A stretch of DNA of 54,858 bases. It comes from Lachnospiraceae bacterium (GTDB taxonomy: Bacteria > Bacillota > Clostridia > Lachnospirales > Lachnospiraceae). The stretch is taken from NCBI GenBank assembly GCA_015056885.1, contig SVFL01000016.1, positions 1-54,858 of the forward strand, read 5' to 3'. Positions 8,534-18,145 of this stretch are shown here, piece by piece (the first letter of the stretch is position 1; every line of letters begins with the position of its first letter). The notes beneath the pieces are model-generated. The model had not been told where the DNA came from and searched no databases. It saw only the letters and a list, made by a program, of their open reading frames with translations. Both the position numbers and the translations under genes were made by a program.

Positions 8534-8579
8534 TGTGCGTAAACCATGATGGAGCAAAGCGAATCATGGTATAAGGAAG

Positions 8580-8623
8580 GCCCCGTAAAAGTTGGCATAA
8601 AGCTGATTTTTACGGGGCTTTTT
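8580..8623 (+). terminator. Rho-independent terminator of thrH
   Basis: GCCCCGTAAAA (8580-8590) pairs with TTTTACGGGGC, followed by TTTTT. A weaker palindrome, ACCATGAT (from 8546) with ATCATGGT, lies just before it. Confidence 0.88.
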
Positions 8624-8636
8624 GCATGAGTACTGT

Positions 8637-8665
8637 TTGCAGGCAGAGTGAATTTTTAGTATAAT
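8637..8665 (+). promoter_or_regulatory. Promoter for the 1701-residue surface protein
   Basis: TTGCAG (8637-8642), a 17-base spacer and a perfect TATAAT (8660-8665). The start codon at 8704 follows 38 bases later, with AAAGGAGG between. Confidence 0.7.
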
Positions 8666-8703
8666 AAAGACAGGAATATGTTTTGCAAAAAGGAGGAAAT
8701 CAC

Positions 8704-11700
8704 ATGGGTAAAAAAGTGGTGAGATTTAAGCGGATTTTTGCGGTTGTGATGGCAGTTTTGCTCGTGGCAAATTCGGTGGATTGTACCGTGTTGGCAAAAA
8801 GTGATTCCCCAGTTGCTATTGTGGGAGAGGAGACGCAAACGACCTATACAGTCAATGACAGTCTGACCTTTGAGGCTGCACTTGAGCAGGCGGTGGATGG
8901 TGATATTATAGATATTACCAACGGAGCAACGATTATGACTACTGAGGGAGAAGAATTGTTGCCGTTTATTATAGATAAGAGTGTGACTATTACCGGTGGC
9001 GAGTTGGCAGTACGAAAGGCGGGAATTTTGCTGGAGGCAGATGTTACATTTAAGGATATGACACTTTGTCTTGCCAATAACTGTCGTGATGCAGTGTGGG
9101 CAAATGGATATGCTTTGACCATAGATGGTGTGACCAGCAATTCCAGAGAGACTGATTTGTTTGGTGGCAGTCTGTATATGATTCAAAGCGCTTCAGAGAG
9201 TACGCTTTATACCGGTAGTAATGGACCGGGAAATGCCGGAGCAATTATTATCAGGGGTACAAATAGTGGATTTGGTAATATTTATGCAGGCAGTATGAAT
9301 GGTTCCTTTGGAGGAACGGTTTCTATTCAGTTGGATAAGAATCTCAATAATGGAACGGGAACCAATGTGTATGGTAGTGGTGCGCTGGAAGGCAGTTATG
9401 ACCCGGATAATTTTCTGGACCCTTATTATCAGCCGAATGCGCCGGTGGCAAACAGTGTTGCTTTTCCTGTAACAGGTCGGGTAGCTGTGAATTTAACCTA
9501 CAATTCCGGTGTTGTGGTAAACGGTGTCACTGGTGGTGCACAGAATGTTGCAGTGAGTTATACGGACGGTGGCAAGGGGTATCCCTGTCAGGTTGTTTTG
9601 AATACCATTGGCAGTTTGTCATTGAATGGAGAGACGAGCAGCTTGCCAAAGCTGTTATTGAACGGGGATAGTGTGCTTTCGGATGATATGGTGGTAAATC
9701 TTCCGTCAAATACGCAGTTGGATTTAACGGATTTTGGGGATAAGCAAGCTTTTACTATCGGGGCGTTGAATGGCGGTGGAACCCTTGTATTGGATACGGA
9801 GCAGGTGTTGACTATTACCGGAGCTGTCAGTGGTACAACAGGCGTGGCTATCGGTAGTGTGAGTTATGATGGTGTTTCCAGTGGCGGGGTGGTATATCGG
9901 GAACACAATTATATACAAGCGCCCAATTCTGTAGCGAATGAGAGTTTAAGGTCCTTTGTACTGTTCCCGCCAGTCGGTGAAGAGGTAGACTTTGAGAAGG
10001 ATGAGGATGGCAATTGGTGGGTTCCGGTGGGCGAACTGCCCAAGATAGAGAAGGTCAATACAGTTCTCGAAGATGTGGTGTTGGAGACTTTGTTGGCGAG
10101 TGCAGAAGAAGTAATTGAGAATCTTCCGGTATCCATTGAGGTAACTGTTGAAGGTGAGGAATTATATGACCTTTTTATTGATTGGAGTTGTGAGGATTTC
10201 AGCACTGCGGAAGGTGCAGTGAATATTTTTACATGGATTGTTCCGCAGTCAGAGACTGAGGGATGGTTTGATCCTTCTGAGGTGACTCTGACAGGCACGA
10301 TTAAGGTGACCAATCCGGGCGAGGGTCTCCCGGTAGCTACGATTATTTGGCCCACAGCCGGTGATTTGATTTATGGACAGACTTTGGCGGAGAGTGTATT
10401 GTCCGGTGGCAGTACGGAGTATGGAAGCTTTGCTTGGAAGGATGGTACAATTGTGCCGGATGTGGGGCAGGGATCTTACACGATGGTATTTACGCCTTCT
10501 GATGAGGCCTTGCAGAACTATACAGGACTTGCCGTGACGGAGCAGGAGGTGGCTGTTAATGTAGCTAAAAAGAGTGGATATACCGCAGAAGTCATAAGCA
10601 GAAAATATTTATATATGGTCGGGCATGCAGATTCTGTTGACCTTGCAGGTTTATTGCCGGAGGATTGTGGTGCGGTAAGCTATGGTGTACCTGCGGTAAG
10701 CGGAGATGTGGGGTACAGTGTGAGTCCTGTGGTAAATGAGGGGGTTTTGTCTTATGCGGTACAAATTGGTGCTGTGGGGGATGAGGGAGTAATTACGGTT
10801 GTAGTAGAGACGGACAATTATGAGGACATTGCTTTTACGGTGAACATAGAGCTTATTGATCAGATTCCGGTAAGTTTAAAGGCCGGTACAGAGGTGATTT
10901 TGGAGAATAATGAGCTTACCTATGGTGAGAGCTTGTCACAGCTGATATTTAAAGAAAATGTTGCGGAATTTGTGGGGCGTGAAGGGCAGGTTGTGACAGG
11001 TGCACTTGCATGGAAAAATCCTTCAGAGAAACCCAATGCCGGTACGGTACTGGCAGAATGGATATTTACGCCTAATAATGCAGAATTTGCCCGGGTCAAT
11101 GGAATGCTGGAAATTACAGTAAAACAAGCAGTGCCGGACGTGAGCGCTCCGAAGGATTTGACAGCAATCTATGGACAGACCTTGAAGGAGGTGGAACTGC
11201 CTGCCGGATGGAAGTGGAATAACGATAAAGAATCAGTCGGTGCTGTGGGGCAGCAGGAATTTGGAGCTACATTTACACCGGAAGATACGGACAACTATAC
11301 TATAGTAACCATGGCGTTGACGGTGAAAGTTGTGGAGAAACAAATAGGTGTTTGTGGTGTGAGTGCTGCGGATAGAACGTATGATGGCACAAATGTGGTT
11401 GCTGTTACAGCGGTTGCGTTAGAGGGCACGGTTGATGGTGATGATGTAGCGGTGGATGTGACCGGATTACAAGGTGCGTTAAGAGGTACAGCGGTTGATA
11501 ATTATGCGGAGGTAATCTTGCCGGAGCTTAGATTAGTGGGTGAGGATGCGGGCAACTATATGTTGCAGCAACCCACAGCGGCCGTGCCTGCTCAGGTAAC
11601 TATTTCCAAGGCGAAGGCGGTAATTACTCCGAAAGTGGATTTCTATACCCGGATTTATAATGATGATGCATTCTCTATGGCAGGAGATATTACAACCGTA

Positions 11701-13809
11701 GGCGAGGGTGCGTTAGTGTACAGGGTATCAGGTGGTGTGGATTCAGATGGTAAGGCCAAGAAGGAGACGGATATCGTATCAGTATCCGAAGATGGTGTGG
11801 TAAATATTGTGGGCAGCGGAACCGTGAAGGTGTCTTTGGATATGGCTGAGACTGCCAACTATGAGGCGGCGGAGACCAAGACCATTACTATTCAGGTAAT
11901 GACGTGGGATGATGTTGCACGCAACGGATTTTTTGTGAAAGCTGTGAATGTGGAGAATTATAGCGGCAAAGCCATTAAGCCTGAGCCGGAGGTTTGGGAC
12001 GGTAATGGAGAGTTCTGTCTGGAAAAGGGAAGGGATTATACCATCTCTTACAGGAACAACAAGAATGCCTACACTTTCAAGGAGGGAGAGGAAGGATTTG
12101 ATGCCAAAAAAACTCCTGCGATGATTATTAAGGGGAAGGGGAATTATGATCAGAAGCTTGAAGTGTATTTTACCATTCAGCCAAGAGATCTCTCGGATTT
12201 GACAGATGGAAATATTGAGGCTGAGGATGTGTTAGTTGAGGCAAATGGAAAGGTGCAGGCAAAGGCACCTGTGATTAAAGTGGATGGCAAAAAGCTGGGT
12301 AAGGCTGATTTTGCTGTGGATTATCCGGCGGAAGAGGCAAATGCTTACAAAGAGCCCGGTACTTATCCCATTGTTATTACAGGTAAGGGCAACTATGCCG
12401 GAAGCAGAACCGTGCACCTGATTGTGGCAGCCAAGGGAACCAGTCTTGCAAAGGCAACTATCGCTAAGATTCCAGCGCAGGAGTTTGATGGTGTGAATGC
12501 AGTGGAACTTGATGATACCGATCTGGTTGTGACTGCAAAGGTAAACGGCAAGAAAGAGACTCTGAAAAAGGGAGTTCACTACACTGTAGAGTATGCCAAC
12601 AACAAGGCAGTAGGTACTGCAACCGTGACGGTGAAAGCCATTGAGGGCAGCGGATTTACAGGCTTCAAAAAGGCCACTTTCAAGGTAAATGGTGTGACTA
12701 TTGCCAAGGCGAAAGTAGAAGGTGTTGAGAATAAAGTATATACCGGAAATGCGCAGATGCTTGTGCTTAAGGTAACTGTGGCGGTTAAGGATGCCAAAAC
12801 AGGAACTGTTAAGGACGTGGTTCTGACGGAAGGAACGGATTATGCGGTAACGTATTCCAAGAATATTAATGTGGGGACCGCAACGGTTGTCATCAAAGGT
12901 ATTGGTAAATACACCGGCACTGTTAAGAAGAACTTTAAGATTGCTGCGGCAAGTATCTCTAATCTTGTAACCGTGGAGGATGGTGAGATGAGTGCCAAGT
13001 ATGTAAAGGGTGGCGCACAGCCTTCTTTGAAACTTGTATTTAATGGCAAGGTACTGAAAACGGGTACGGACTACACGGTAACCTATAAGAATAACAAGGC
13101 TGTTTATACTGCCAGGGCAGGGGAGACAGGCTATGATGCCAAGAAGGCTCCCACCATTACTATTAAGGGTAAGGGCAACTTTTCAGGCACTGTCAGCCGC
13201 ACCTTTGTTATCATAGGCAGAAGTCTCACAGATGCAGAAGTGACAGCGACTATGACTGTGGCAGACAAAGCCGTATCTGACAAGAAGGGCGGCTATATCA
13301 GTAAGGTAGTGGTTACTGATGCAGACGGCAAGACATTAAAAGAGGGCATAGATTATAGCGCACCCGTTTACTCCACGACGAACGAGAATGGTGAGACGGT
13401 AGTCCTGACCAGGCAGGATACTGCTCCTGTGGGAAGCGTGATTACTGTATCGGTTACAGGAATGGGGGCTTACGAGGATGCAGAGGGCAAGGTATTGACT
13501 ACAACCTACCGCATCACGGAGAAGGATTTTACTAAGGTGAAGGTAGCCGATATTCAGAAAACGTACACCGGCAAGGCGGTGGAGCTGGCTGAAGCGGATT
13601 TTGTAAATGAGGATGGTTCCGGAAAGGTGACAATCTGTGGAGAGAGCCTTGTGTATGGCAAGGATTTTGAGATTGTTCCCGGAAGTTACAAGAATAACGT
13701 GAAGAAGGGAACGGCAACCGTAACCATCAAGGGATGCGGTGAGTTCGGCGGCACCAAGACGGTGAAGTTTAGCGTCGGCGCAAGAAGCCTGTGGTTCTGG
13801 TGGCTGTAG
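8704..13809 (+). CDS. Giant secreted repeat protein (MBG/YDG-type modules)
   Basis: A 1701-residue exported protein. The ATG at 8704 follows AAAGGAGGAAATCAC; an upstream in-frame codon at 8683 overlaps that site. Signal peptide 1-31 ends VLA-KS. Residues 48-430 resemble a right-handed beta-helix adhesin or passenger region. Three MBG-like modules follow (about 543-625, 720-810, 811-880; each with an IYGQTL or LTYGESL start), then a YDG-like module (about 881-970, DRTYDGTNVVAV). Seven degenerate repeats of about 80 residues run from 1078 to 1698, built on Y(T/S)GKA, GxDYTVTYxNN and IKGKGNYTG. The tail ends SLWFWWL. No LPXTG, SLH or choline-binding anchor is visible, so how it is held is unclear. 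A related protein is at 22356. Confidence 0.85.
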   Translation: MGKKVVRFKRIFAVVMAVLLVANSVDCTVLAKSDSPVAIVGEETQTTYTVNDSLTFEAALEQAVDGDIIDITNGATIMTTEGEELLPFIIDKSVTITGGELAVRKAGILLEADVTFKDMTLCLANNCRDAVWANGYALTIDGVTSNSRETDLFGGSLYMIQSASESTLYTGSNGPGNAGAIIIRGTNSGFGNIYAGSMNGSFGGTVSIQLDKNLNNGTGTNVYGSGALEGSYDPDNFLDPYYQPNAPVANSVAFPVTGRVAVNLTYNSGVVVNGVTGGAQNVAVSYTDGGKGYPCQVVLNTIGSLSLNGETSSLPKLLLNGDSVLSDDMVVNLPSNTQLDLTDFGDKQAFTIGALNGGGTLVLDTEQVLTITGAVSGTTGVAIGSVSYDGVSSGGVVYREHNYIQAPNSVANESLRSFVLFPPVGEEVDFEKDEDGNWWVPVGELPKIEKVNTVLEDVVLETLLASAEEVIENLPVSIEVTVEGEELYDLFIDWSCEDFSTAEGAVNIFTWIVPQSETEGWFDPSEVTLTGTIKVTNPGEGLPVATIIWPTAGDLIYGQTLAESVLSGGSTEYGSFAWKDGTIVPDVGQGSYTMVFTPSDEALQNYTGLAVTEQEVAVNVAKKSGYTAEVISRKYLYMVGHADSVDLAGLLPEDCGAVSYGVPAVSGDVGYSVSPVVNEGVLSYAVQIGAVGDEGVITVVVETDNYEDIAFTVNIELIDQIPVSLKAGTEVILENNELTYGESLSQLIFKENVAEFVGREGQVVTGALAWKNPSEKPNAGTVLAEWIFTPNNAEFARVNGMLEITVKQAVPDVSAPKDLTAIYGQTLKEVELPAGWKWNNDKESVGAVGQQEFGATFTPEDTDNYTIVTMALTVKVVEKQIGVCGVSAADRTYDGTNVVAVTAVALEGTVDGDDVAVDVTGLQGALRGTAVDNYAEVILPELRLVGEDAGNYMLQQPTAAVPAQVTISKAKAVITPKVDFYTRIYNDDAFSMAGDITTVGEGALVYRVSGGVDSDGKAKKETDIVSVSEDGVVNIVGSGTVKVSLDMAETANYEAAETKTITIQVMTWDDVARNGFFVKAVNVENYSGKAIKPEPEVWDGNGEFCLEKGRDYTISYRNNKNAYTFKEGEEGFDAKKTPAMIIKGKGNYDQKLEVYFTIQPRDLSDLTDGNIEAEDVLVEANGKVQAKAPVIKVDGKKLGKADFAVDYPAEEANAYKEPGTYPIVITGKGNYAGSRTVHLIVAAKGTSLAKATIAKIPAQEFDGVNAVELDDTDLVVTAKVNGKKETLKKGVHYTVEYANNKAVGTATVTVKAIEGSGFTGFKKATFKVNGVTIAKAKVEGVENKVYTGNAQMLVLKVTVAVKDAKTGTVKDVVLTEGTDYAVTYSKNINVGTATVVIKGIGKYTGTVKKNFKIAAASISNLVTVEDGEMSAKYVKGGAQPSLKLVFNGKVLKTGTDYTVTYKNNKAVYTARAGETGYDAKKAPTITIKGKGNFSGTVSRTFVIIGRSLTDAEVTATMTVADKAVSDKKGGYISKVVVTDADGKTLKEGIDYSAPVYSTTNENGETVVLTRQDTAPVGSVITVSVTGMGAYEDAEGKVLTTTYRITEKDFTKVKVADIQKTYTGKAVELAEADFVNEDGSGKVTICGESLVYGKDFEIVPGSYKNNVKKGTATVTIKGCGEFGGTKTVKFSVGARSLWFWWL

Positions 13810-13866
13810 AGTGTTTTTGGGATTTTAGTGTAGAATAAACAGAAGAATTTGTAAGAGGAATAAAAT

Positions 13867-13896
13867 TGCCGGCGGTCAATGACCACCGGCAGTTTT
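13867..13896. terminator. Terminator between convergent surface-protein gene and uxaC
   Basis: TGCCGGCGGTC (13867-13877) pairs, with one mismatch, with GACCACCGGCA (13881-13891), followed by GTTTTTG. Reading leftward it is followed by AATTTTAT, so it may serve both genes. Confidence 0.8.
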
Positions 13897-13918
13897 TGTT
13901 CACTTAATCGGAAACTAT

Positions 13919-15331
13919 TTAGTTCAAAGGGAAGTTGAAATACTTCTTAGCGTTGTTGTAAGAAATATTTGCAACGATTTCGTTCAAGGTATCGAAGTCT
14001 GCAGGGAACTCGCCGTTCTCTACCCAGTTACCGATGAGGTTGCAGAGGATTCTGCGGAAGTACTCATGTCTGGTGTAGGACAGGAAGCTTCTGGAGTCGG
14101 TCAGCATGCCAACGAAACCGGAAAGGTTACCAAGGTTAGCAAGGGAAATCATCTGATCCTGCATACCGGTCTTGTGATCGTTGAACCACCATGCGCTACC
14201 CTGCTGAATCTTAGCAACAGCAGTGGAATCCTGGAAACAGCCAAGGATGGTGCCGATGGACTGGTTGTCGTTAGGATTCAGGCTGTAAAGAATGGTTCTG
14301 GGAAGCTCATCAGTCTGAATCAAAGCGTTCAGGAAATCTGCCATCTGTGCGGAAGGAGCGTAGTTGTTGATGCAGTCGAAACCGGTATCGGGACCGAGCT
14401 TCTCGTACATCAGAGTGTTGTTGTCACGCTTACATCCGTAGTGGAGCTGCATAGCCCAGTTCAACTTATGATACTCCTTACCAACAAAGAGCATGAAAGC
14501 AGTCTTAAACTTCATTTCCTCATCCTTGGTAAGGGGAATACGATTCTGTCTCTTAAGGAAGATATCCTCAACCTCTTCCTCGGTTGCAGGATAGTACATT
14601 ACATACTCAAGAGCATGGTCGGATACGTTACAACCCATGGAAGCGAAGAACTCCATACGCTGCTTCAGAGCATCTTTCAAAGCTGCAAAAGTGTTGATTT
14701 CATCTACGCCGCAAACCTTTGCCAGCTGGTCAAGGTAATCGAGATACTCAGGCTTCTCAATGTTCATAGCCTTGTCAGGTCTCCATGCAGGAAGAACAAC
14801 TACATCAAAACTGTCATCCTCTGCAATCTTTTTGTGCCACTCGAGAGAATCGATAGGATCATCGGTGGTGCAGATAAGAGTAACATTGCTCTGCTTAATC
14901 AGGTTGCGAACGCTCATGGAAGGATCAGCAAGCTTTGCGTTGCAAAGATTCCAAACTTCGTCAGCGGTCTTAGCGTTCAGAACGCCGTTGTAGCCAAAAT
15001 ATCTCTGAAGCTCAAGATGGCTCCAGTGGAAGAGGGGATTGCCGATAGCTTTGCCAAGGCACTCAGCCCACTTGCAGAACTTCTCATAATCGGAAGCGTC
15101 ACCGGTAATATATTTCTCGTCAACACCACAGGAACGCATGAAACGCCACTTGTAGTGGTCGCCGCCCAACCATACCTGAGTGATGTTCTCAAACTGACGG
15201 TCCTCAGCGATCTCCTTGGGATTGATGTGACAGTGATAGTCAAGAATCGGGGTTTTCTCTGCAACTTCGTGATACAGCTTCTGGGCTGTTTCCGTTTCAA
15301 GCAGGAAGTCTTTGTCCATAAATGCTTTCAT
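13919..15331 (-). CDS. uxaC: Glucuronate/galacturonate isomerase
   Basis: Isomerises D-galacturonate to D-tagaturonate and D-glucuronate to D-fructuronate in the cytoplasm. Its 470 residues equal the E. coli UxaC length. The metal site ILDYHCHINP near residue 29 is typical of the amidohydrolase-fold uronate isomerases; the GGDHYKWRFMRSCGV stretch and TDDPIDSLEWH are also family hallmarks. GGAGGAATTGAA precedes the ATG. It lies 50 bases downstream of the LacI-type regulator, in the same direction, and diverges from uxaB-uxaA, so the three catabolic enzymes share one control region. Confidence 0.96.
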   Translation of the reverse strand: MKAFMDKDFLLETETAQKLYHEVAEKTPILDYHCHINPKEIAEDRQFENITQVWLGGDHYKWRFMRSCGVDEKYITGDASDYEKFCKWAECLGKAIGNPLFHWSHLELQRYFGYNGVLNAKTADEVWNLCNAKLADPSMSVRNLIKQSNVTLICTTDDPIDSLEWHKKIAEDDSFDVVVLPAWRPDKAMNIEKPEYLDYLDQLAKVCGVDEINTFAALKDALKQRMEFFASMGCNVSDHALEYVMYYPATEEEVEDIFLKRQNRIPLTKDEEMKFKTAFMLFVGKEYHKLNWAMQLHYGCKRDNNTLMYEKLGPDTGFDCINNYAPSAQMADFLNALIQTDELPRTILYSLNPNDNQSIGTILGCFQDSTAVAKIQQGSAWWFNDHKTGMQDQMISLANLGNLSGFVGMLTDSRSFLSYTRHEYFRRILCNLIGNWVENGEFPADFDTLNEIVANISYNNAKKYFNFPLN

Positions 15332-15381
15332 TTCAATTCCTCCGTTTGAATGATATATAGTAAATTTTATTGGTACCGTAT

Positions 15382-16380
15382 TTAGTGGGTTGTGCCGCGT
15401 TTAATGAGTTCACCGGAAAGGACGGTCTTTTGCGGCATTGCATCCCCTGCAAGAACACCCATGAGTGTGTCAATCAGGTGTTGGCAGAGGGGTTCCAGTT
15501 TGTTGTCAATACTTGTAAGCTCCGGTTGACAGCATGTGGCCAACATAGAATTGTTGAAGCCGATAACCGATAAATCGTCAGGAAGATTTATCTGCATTTC
15601 ACGGGCATATTTGACAGCAGCCAGTGCCAGTGAATCATCGGAAGCAATTACTCCGCGGAACTGAGTGCCGCTACAATGCAGCGACTTTAAACGGTCTGTC
15701 ATGGCAGGAATGTCCTCGTGGGAACCCTGATAAAATTCTGTAAGCGGTGTCAATCCATGTTTTTCCATGGCTGCCAGATAACCGGCGAGTTTGCGTTTTC
15801 CGCTGTAAGAATCTGAATTGTAAAAGTACAAAATGTTTTCCACACCTGATGCAATCATGAATTCGGTTGCTTCATACATGGATGTCTTATCGTCTGAAAC
15901 TACGCTGTAAATATTGGGAGCATCCAGTGCTGCATTTAAAAGCATAATCGGAAGCTGCCCGGCCGCTTCTACAATATATCGGTTGTCCTCGTCCTGTTCA
16001 TGGATGAAGTTGGAGCCCAAAAGAATAACTCCGTCAACCTTCTGGTTAATCAGTAAATTCATGGAATTTGCTTTGGCTTCCGGTTCATAACCACTACAGC
16101 TTAAGATGCTGTTGTAGCCTTTGGAGCGAAGCTTTTGTTCCATGTGGTAAATAGCCTTGGCGAGGTATAAATCCGAACTGTCTGCACACATGATACCAAT
16201 GGTTTTCATGGTGTTTAAGCCCAGACCTCTGGCGAATGCATTGGGGGTGTATCCACATTGCTCGATAACATCGAGTACCTTTTGACGGGTCTTGTCGCTC
16301 ACACTGTTGCTACCGTTTAAAACACGGGAAACTGTGGCGATGGATACGCCTGCTTTCTCGGAAATATCGTAAATTGTCAT
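15382..16380 (-). CDS. LacI-family transcriptional regulator of the galacturonate genes
   Basis: A 332-residue repressor. The N-terminal helix-turn-helix and hinge read TIYDISEKAGVSIATVSRVL then NAFARGLGLNTMKTIGIM, standard for LacI/GalR. The rest is a periplasmic-binding-like sensor (KVDGVILLG, ASDDSLALAAV, VIGFNN). Gene order, first in the uxaC transcript and divergent from uxaB-uxaA, strongly suggests it controls these genes in response to a uronate or a later intermediate such as KDG. Which ligand it senses cannot be read from sequence. It is also likely to control itself through the palindrome in 16381-16684. Confidence 0.92.
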   Translation of the reverse strand: MTIYDISEKAGVSIATVSRVLNGSNSVSDKTRQKVLDVIEQCGYTPNAFARGLGLNTMKTIGIMCADSSDLYLAKAIYHMEQKLRSKGYNSILSCSGYEPEAKANSMNLLINQKVDGVILLGSNFIHEQDEDNRYIVEAAGQLPIMLLNAALDAPNIYSVVSDDKTSMYEATEFMIASGVENILYFYNSDSYSGKRKLAGYLAAMEKHGLTPLTEFYQGSHEDIPAMTDRLKSLHCSGTQFRGVIASDDSLALAAVKYAREMQINLPDDLSVIGFNNSMLATCCQPELTSIDNKLEPLCQHLIDTLMGVLAGDAMPQKTVLSGELIKRGTTH

Positions 16381-16425
16381 GGAGTTTACCTCTCTGACGT
16401 AAGTAGTTTCATAAGATTAATTTTG

Positions 16426-16454
16426 ATTATACAGAATGCATATATATTTTGCAA
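16426..16454 (-). promoter_or_regulatory. Leftward promoter for the LacI-type regulator and uxaC
   Basis: On the minus strand TTGCAA (16454-16449) and TATAAT (16431-16426) are separated by 17 bases. The predicted leader to the regulator ATG is about 40 bases. Confidence 0.7.
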
Positions 16455-16474
16455 GTCGCAAAAGTAGTAAAAAT

Positions 16475-16529
16475 TTATGTAATTTCTTCTAAAAAACCAC
16501 AATTTTGCCCTATTGACGAAATTACGTAA
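16475..16529. promoter_or_regulatory. Spaced inverted repeat in the uxa control region
   Basis: TTATGTAATTTC (16475-16486) and GAAATTACGTAA (16518-16529) match inverted at 11 of 12 positions, 31 bases apart. The right arm lies inside the rightward promoter spacer. The related half-site GACGTAAG is at 16396-16403. These may be regulator sites; assignment is inferred. Confidence 0.4.
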
Positions 16530-16541
16530 GAGTTGTAAAAT
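16513..16541 (+). promoter_or_regulatory. Rightward promoter for uxaB-uxaA
   Basis: TTGACG (16513-16518), a 17-base spacer and TAAAAT (16536-16541). Transcription would begin near 16548, directly at the palindrome 16549-16562. A second, weaker -10 (TATAGT, 16600-16605) lies downstream. Confidence 0.7.
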
Positions 16542-16548
16542 ACGAAAA

Positions 16549-16562
16549 TGAAAGCGCTTACA
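16549..16562. promoter_or_regulatory. cre-like / LacI-family operator
   Basis: The 14 bases TGAAAGCGCTTACA fit the catabolite-responsive consensus TGWAANCGNTNWCA at every position. The site covers the predicted uxaB transcription start, so bound CcpA or the neighbouring LacI-type regulator would block initiation. LacI-family sites share a central CG, so which protein uses it cannot be decided here. Confidence 0.65.
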
Positions 16563-16684
16563 TAAACATTTATATGTGGAAAAATTTTTTCGGATGTGTT
16601 ATAGTAAGTTCATTAGAATGGATAAACCGGCTTTGCCGGGAAACTTAAGATGCGCCGGGAGCGCAGAATGGAGGACAAAGTTAA

Positions 16685-18145
16685 ATGGAAATGTTAAACA
16701 AGTCAATGACAGGCAAGAAAGAGAGACCGATCAAGGTTGTTCAGTTTGGTGAGGGTAATTTCCTTCGCGCATTCGTAGATTACATGATCGACGTAGCAAA
16801 CGAGGCAGGCACCTTTGATGGTGATATTGTTCTGATTAAGCCCATCGAGTTCGGTAATTTGGACATGTTCCACAATCAGGAGTGTCAGTACACCGTTTCT
16901 CTTCGTGGTAACGTAGATGGTAAAGCTACCGTTATCAATCGTCAGGTAACCAGCGTTGCTGATGCTGTTGATACCTTCAATGAGTATGAGAAGTACATGG
17001 GTCTGGCTGAGATTGATACCCTTCGTTTTGTTGTATCTAACACTACTGAGGCAGGTATCGTATTTGACAATACCGATAAGTTTGAGTTGAATCCTCCTAA
17101 GACTTTCCCCGGAAAGCTTACTAAGTTTTTGTATCATAGATTCGAGACCTTCAATGGCGATATGTCCAAGGGTCTGGTAATGCTCCCTGTAGAGCTGATC
17201 GATGACAACGGTATCATGCTGAAGAAGTGTGTAATGCAGCTTATCGAGCTGTGGGGTCTGTCCGATGAGTTCAAGAACTGGGTTGAGGAGGCTTGTATCT
17301 TCACCTCTACTTTGGTTGACCGTATCGTTACCGGTTATCCCCGTGCTACAGAAGCAGAAGAGTGGGAGAAGCTGGGTTACGAGGACCGTATCATGGTTAC
17401 CGGTGAGCCTTTTGGTCTCTGGGTAATTGAGTCCGATAAGGATATCAGCAAGGAGTTCGATCTTCCCGGCGCAGGTATGCCCGTTATCTTTACCGATGAC
17501 CATCATCCTTACAAGCAGAGAAAGGTACGTATCCTGAATGGTGCACATACTTCCTTTGTTCTTGCATCCTGGTTGTGCGGTAACGACATCGTAAGACAGT
17601 CCATGGAGGACGCAGATGTTCGTGAGTTCATGAACAGCACTATTTTTGATGAGGTTATTCCTACCCTGACCCTTCCCGAGGATGAGCTGAAGGAGTTCGC
17701 TGGTGAGGTAGTAAACCGTTTCAACAACCCTTATGTAGACCATGCATTGCTTGCAATTTCCCTGAACTCTGTTTCCAAGTGGAGAGCAAGATGTCTGCCC
17801 AGCCTTCTTGGCTATGTAGATAAGTTCGGCAAGCTTCCTGCACACATGACCTTCTCCATTGCTGCACTGATGGCATTCTATACCGGTTCTGAGATCAGAG
17901 ACGGCGTTCTCATCGGTAACAGAGATGGCGAGGAGTACAATGTAAAGGATGATATGCCTGTACTTGAGTTCTTCCGTGACAACAGCAGCAAGGCTACTGC
18001 TGAGTTCGTAACTGCATATCTTGGCAGAGAGGACTTCCACGGTCAGGATCTGAACAAGGTTCCCGGTCTTACCGAGGCAGTAACCAACTATCTTGACGAC
18101 ATTAAGACAAATGGTATGAGGGCAGCATTATGCAAAATTTCTTAA
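16685..18145 (+). CDS. uxaB: Tagaturonate reductase
   Basis: NADH-dependent reduction of D-tagaturonate to D-altronate in the cytoplasm. Its 486 residues match UxaB (483 in E. coli), a member of the long-chain mannitol dehydrogenase family. The N-terminus VVQFGEGNFLRAFVDYMID is the family's cofactor-binding start, and DDHHPYKQRKVRILNGAH contains the catalytic Lys region. GGAGGA lies nine bases before the ATG; a second in-frame ATG follows at 16691. The leader holds two small hairpins (CCGGC/GCCGG at 16627-16639; TGCGC/GCGCA at 16651-16665). The 3' end overlaps uxaA by 16 bases. Confidence 0.95.
   Translation: MEMLNKSMTGKKERPIKVVQFGEGNFLRAFVDYMIDVANEAGTFDGDIVLIKPIEFGNLDMFHNQECQYTVSLRGNVDGKATVINRQVTSVADAVDTFNEYEKYMGLAEIDTLRFVVSNTTEAGIVFDNTDKFELNPPKTFPGKLTKFLYHRFETFNGDMSKGLVMLPVELIDDNGIMLKKCVMQLIELWGLSDEFKNWVEEACIFTSTLVDRIVTGYPRATEAEEWEKLGYEDRIMVTGEPFGLWVIESDKDISKEFDLPGAGMPVIFTDDHHPYKQRKVRILNGAHTSFVLASWLCGNDIVRQSMEDADVREFMNSTIFDEVIPTLTLPEDELKEFAGEVVNRFNNPYVDHALLAISLNSVSKWRARCLPSLLGYVDKFGKLPAHMTFSIAALMAFYTGSEIRDGVLIGNRDGEEYNVKDDMPVLEFFRDNSSKATAEFVTAYLGREDFHGQDLNKVPGLTEAVTNYLDDIKTNGMRAALCKIS

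Noticed and set aside
14066..15349. 427-codon rightward frame opposite uxaC
   Set aside because: It is antisense to a clear uxaC reading frame, has no family features and reflects codon bias in the real gene.
16703..18040. 445-codon leftward frame opposite uxaB
   Set aside because: Antisense shadow of uxaB with no recognisable domain.
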